Shown here piece by piece: positions 61,695-64,000 of a stretch of DNA of 64,000 bases (its first letter is position 1; the number at the start of each line of letters is the position of its first letter). Where the stretch lies: positions 32,633 through 96,632 of the forward strand of contig CATLGV010000014.1 in NCBI GenBank assembly GCA_949948735.1, read 5' to 3'. Both the position numbers and the translations under genes were made by a program. The notes beneath the pieces were generated by a model. That model did no database searches. It was not told the origin of the DNA and worked only from the letters and a program-made list of their open reading frames with translations. Origin of the DNA: an uncultured Lachnospiraceae bacterium. Its GTDB lineage: Bacteria; Bacillota; Clostridia; Lachnospirales; Lachnospiraceae.

Positions 61695-62048
61695 ATGGAA
61701 GATTTTGGATTACGGGAAATGCAGGAAATGCAGCGTCGGCTCCAGCAGCAGTATCAGGAAATCTGGGAGCCCCTTTCGCCCCGGACTGCCAGAAACCAAA
61801 TGCTGTGGATGATGGTGGAATTGGGCGAAGCCGCGGACATTATCAAGAAGGAAGGCGACCAGCGCATCGCCCATGACGCGGATATCCGCGCGCATTTTGT
61901 CGAGGAGCTGGCGGACGCGTTAATGTATTATAACGATATTATGCTGTGTTATGACATTTCCGTCGACGAATTAAAAAAATCCTATCTTGAGAAGCACCAA
62001 AGGAATATGCACCGGTGGCAGCCCCACCGGGAGGAGGCGGCCAAATGA
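61695..62048 (+). CDS. MazG-like nucleotide pyrophosphohydrolase
   Basis: 117 residues; ATG behind AAAAGGAG. The metal-binding ExxE...ExxD pattern is present: MMVELGEAADI and EELADALMYYND. MazG-like enzymes hydrolyse (d)NTPs to monophosphates. The stop shares ATGA with the MATE gene, so the two are coupled. Confidence 0.88.
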   Translation: MEDFGLREMQEMQRRLQQQYQEIWEPLSPRTARNQMLWMMVELGEAADIIKKEGDQRIAHDADIRAHFVEELADALMYYNDIMLCYDISVDELKKSYLEKHQRNMHRWQPHREEAAK

Positions 62049-63406
62049 CGCCTGCGGCTTTTAAAAGCTGCCGCCGCAATATCAATCAAATGGCCTGCCC
62101 GATTCTGCTGAATTACCTGCTGTCAAACGTGTTCGAGCTGCTGGACAAAGCGATTGTGGGCCACTACTCCGTGCAGGGCTTCGCGGTTGTAGGGGCCGCC
62201 GCGGCTTTTGTCTATGCCATAACAGGGGCGCTTGGCATTTTATCCGCCGCCTTCAATATCGCCGCCGCGCAGGAAAAAGGGCAGGGCCGCGAACAGGGCT
62301 TTGAGACCGCCTTTTTTGTAAGCAAAAATCTGGCGCTTTTGATTGGCCTGGGCTTCTTTGTGTTAAGCCTTCTGTGCGGACGCTTTTTCTTTCAAAACGT
62401 GTATGGCATGCGGGGGGAAGCGCTCGAGGAGCTGCTCTCCTATTTCTATCCGGCAGCGTTCACAGTGGTACAGAATATGCTGATTTTCCAATATTCCGCA
62501 TATTTTCGCAACTGCCTTAACACCCGAATCACGCTGTACAGCACAATCGTGTCCACAGTCGTCAATCTGTTTTTTGACTTCTCGCTGGTATATGGCTATT
62601 GCGGCCTGCCACGGCTTGGGACTGCCGGCGCGGCATGGGGGAGCGTCATCGGGCTTGCGGCAGGGCTGCTCGTATACCAGGCCGCGTATCTTGGCCCGCG
62701 GTACAGCGCAGGCCGCGTTTTTCGCAGACAGCCGCTGCCGGGCGCCGCTAAGGCCGCTGCGAAAAAAATAATATGCCTCTATCCGCCGCTGTTTGGACAG
62801 GAATTGCTTGAAAGCACCGTTTTTGCATGTGTCGTATCCGCTGCCGCCGCGCGGCTTGGCACGGAAACGCTTGCCGTATACAGCCTGCTCGACACCGTGG
62901 CGGGGATGGCCGGACTCCCTGTATACGCCTATGCTTCCGCTGCCCAGACGCTTGCGCTGCAAAGCCACTCGGCAGCATGCCGTCCTGCGGAATGCGGGAA
63001 CGTTGTCACCAAAGCAGGCCTGGTAAAAAATTACCTGACCTGCGGTATCCGGCTGGCCTTCTGCGTTATCGCCGCCCTCTGCGCGCTGTGCGGCATTTTC
63101 GGCAAAACGCTGCTGTACCTGATTGTAGACGATGCCGCCGTCGTGGCAAAAGCGCAGCATCTGCTGCTTTTTGTATTTTTGCTCCTGCTTGCCAAAATCC
63201 CTTATCAGATTTACATGAATTTTCTTCAGGGTATCGGCCGGGAACGCTTTGTCCTGCTCGGTACCGCTGTCGGGACGGCGGGTGCAAGCCTTGGCTGTAT
63301 GATTGCCGGGACGCTATTCGGACTGCCGGGCATTTACAGCGCTATGACCATGGAGCTGGCCGCGCTGGGATTCTGTTATGCCGCCGCTGCGCGTTCGGAA
63401 ACGTAA
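62045..63406 (+). CDS. MATE-family efflux transporter
   Basis: 453 residues from the ATG at 62045, overlapping the mazG stop, behind GGAGGCGG. Twelve hydrophobic helices. The N-terminal half carries the MATE pattern CPILLNYLLSNVFELLDKAI followed by VGHYS. It exports cationic compounds with an ion gradient. Substrate unknown. Confidence 0.92.
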   Translation: MTPAAFKSCRRNINQMACPILLNYLLSNVFELLDKAIVGHYSVQGFAVVGAAAAFVYAITGALGILSAAFNIAAAQEKGQGREQGFETAFFVSKNLALLIGLGFFVLSLLCGRFFFQNVYGMRGEALEELLSYFYPAAFTVVQNMLIFQYSAYFRNCLNTRITLYSTIVSTVVNLFFDFSLVYGYCGLPRLGTAGAAWGSVIGLAAGLLVYQAAYLGPRYSAGRVFRRQPLPGAAKAAAKKIICLYPPLFGQELLESTVFACVVSAAAARLGTETLAVYSLLDTVAGMAGLPVYAYASAAQTLALQSHSAACRPAECGNVVTKAGLVKNYLTCGIRLAFCVIAALCALCGIFGKTLLYLIVDDAAVVAKAQHLLLFVFLLLLAKIPYQIYMNFLQGIGRERFVLLGTAVGTAGASLGCMIAGTLFGLPGIYSAMTMELAALGFCYAAAARSET

Positions 63407-63454
63407 GGCCCTTCCGGCGCCGGCAAACTTTTTTGCGATGCGCGAAAAAAACTG

Positions 63455-63483
63455 TTGACATCTCTGTGCAAAAGAGGTAGAAT
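63455..63483 (+). promoter_or_regulatory. tRNA-Leu promoter
   Basis: TTGACA (63455-63460), 17-base spacer, TAGAAT (63478-63483), ten bases before the tRNA. Confidence 0.75.
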
Positions 63484-63493
63484 AAATCTGTTC

Positions 63494-63577
63494 GCAGGAG
63501 TGGTGGAATTGGCAGACGCGCAGGCTTCAGGTGCCTGTGGTAGCAATACCGTGTGGGTTCAAGTCCCATCTCCTGCA
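63494..63577 (+). tRNA. tRNA-Leu (anticodon CAG)
   Basis: 84 bases with a long variable arm, as for class II tRNAs. Acceptor GCAGGAG (63494-63500) with CTCCTGC (63570-63576). Anticodon loop TTCAGGT gives CAG. Discriminator A; no encoded CCA; a T-tract follows directly. Confidence 0.94.
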
Positions 63578-63592
63578 CTTTTTATTTTCAGG

Positions 63593-63772
63593 TTATTCTT
63601 CCAGATAGCGCAGCCGAAAGTCATCCGGCTCCTTTTTCCCCTCTTTTGCAGGCCCTTCCCAAACCTCCGTTTTTTTCGCCATAGCGCGGCGCAGGACGCA
63701 ATATAGGACGCCTAAAATAATCGCACTGCTGACGATCTGTCTCAACTTTTTATTTGCTTCTGTTTGTTTCAT
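63593..63772 (-). CDS. 59-residue membrane protein
   Basis: ATG at 63772 (MKQTEANKKLRQI) behind GGAGGA; the longer frame to 63856 has no good site. One helix (VSSAIILGVLYCVLR) is followed by a charged cytoplasmic-type end (KKTEVWEGPAKEGKKEPDDF). Function unknown. Its end faces tRNA-Leu. Confidence 0.65.
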   Translation of the reverse strand: MKQTEANKKLRQIVSSAIILGVLYCVLRRAMAKKTEVWEGPAKEGKKEPDDFRLRYLEE

Positions 63773-63925
63773 GGCAATATCCTCCATTCGCATTCTTTTT
63801 ATATACTGTGCTTTGCCCTCCGTTGCATTGCTGACTGCAATCCTTGTTATTATCATATAGCAACGGCGGCGTGCAATCTATCGATTCCGCTTACATTTCC
63901 CCTCTTTTTCTTACATTCTTGTAAG

Positions 63926-63996
63926 AAAACCGGGTGCCGGCGCACCCGGTTCGAAGAATGCTCCGCATTCTTCCTGAAATGATTTGCGCTGCCGCA
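63926..63996 (-). repeat. Double-hairpin 3' element, copy 2
   Basis: About 90 percent identical by eye to 14563-14633. Hairpin 1 63928-63951 (perfect 10-bp stem, CGGC loop), hairpin 2 63953-63973. On the minus strand the first hairpin is followed by TTTTC. It probably ends a minus-strand gene located beyond the right edge of the window. Confidence 0.75.
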
Positions 63997-64000
63997 ATTT

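Overview
The window looks like chromosomal DNA of a moderately high-GC Lachnospiraceae-type Clostridium. The evidence is the mix of low-GC Gram-positive genes: a BlaI/BlaR1 pair, an AgrC/AgrA-like pair, CD3324, a DUF4430/ECF cobalamin locus, an anaerobic NrdD, a flagellar sigma-D type promoter, AGGAGG ribosome sites and tRNAs without encoded CCA. About 57 protein genes, one broken gene and four tRNAs (Thr-GGT, Trp-CCA, Ala-CGC, Leu-CAG) can be supported. No rRNA, intact insertion sequence, prophage or CRISPR array was seen.

Layout. 1-5.3 kb: a sugar-type binding lipoprotein in an operon with a membrane GGDEF-EAL protein that runs off the left edge, then a corrinoid adenosyltransferase-like gene and a two-OB ssDNA-binding protein. 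5.6-12.5 kb: typA, then a three-gene VWA / MoxR-type AAA / leucine-rich-repeat operon and an SGNH hydrolase. 12.6-15.5 kb: a small locus with a flagellar flavour (consensus-like sigma-D promoter, a protein with an 18-residue VLDDLL repeat, a SpoIID-like peptidoglycan-binding protein and a convergent FlxA-like gene). 15.5-18.3 kb: an AgrC/AgrA-like two-component pair and a YigZ gene. 18.5-25 kb: PBP1A, two tRNAs, a CheC-like phosphatase operon and small genes. 25-33.4 kb: blaI/M56 peptidase, an M18 aminopeptidase, radA and GntR-clpC. 33.4-41 kb: a 278-bp cruciform element, purE-purM-purD with an SH3 membrane protein, an M29-type aminopeptidase and small membrane proteins.

41-50.3 kb: pyrE, a cobalamin-riboswitch-controlled ECF/DUF4430 locus, tRNA-Ala, an AT-rich insert (a frameshifted gene and a BcgI-like restriction-modification pair), pyrF, and nrdD carrying a fused glutaredoxin domain. 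50.3-57 kb: a TPR lipoprotein, malQ-lacI behind twin operators, a DUF3829 lipoprotein, an L,D-transpeptidase and CD3324. 57-64 kb: araC-clpP, an EamA half-transporter, an ECF sigma factor with its probable anti-sigma partner, a radical SAM protein, mazG-MATE, tRNA-Leu and a small membrane protein.

Most genes are housekeeping. The least explained items are the sigma-D locus with its SD-occluding terminator, the two-copy double-hairpin 3' element (14.6 kb and 63.9 kb), the 278-bp perfect-TIR cruciform element, the binding-protein/c-di-GMP operon, and the leader upstream of CD3324, which can pair with its own start codon. All promoter, operator and structure calls were made by eye.
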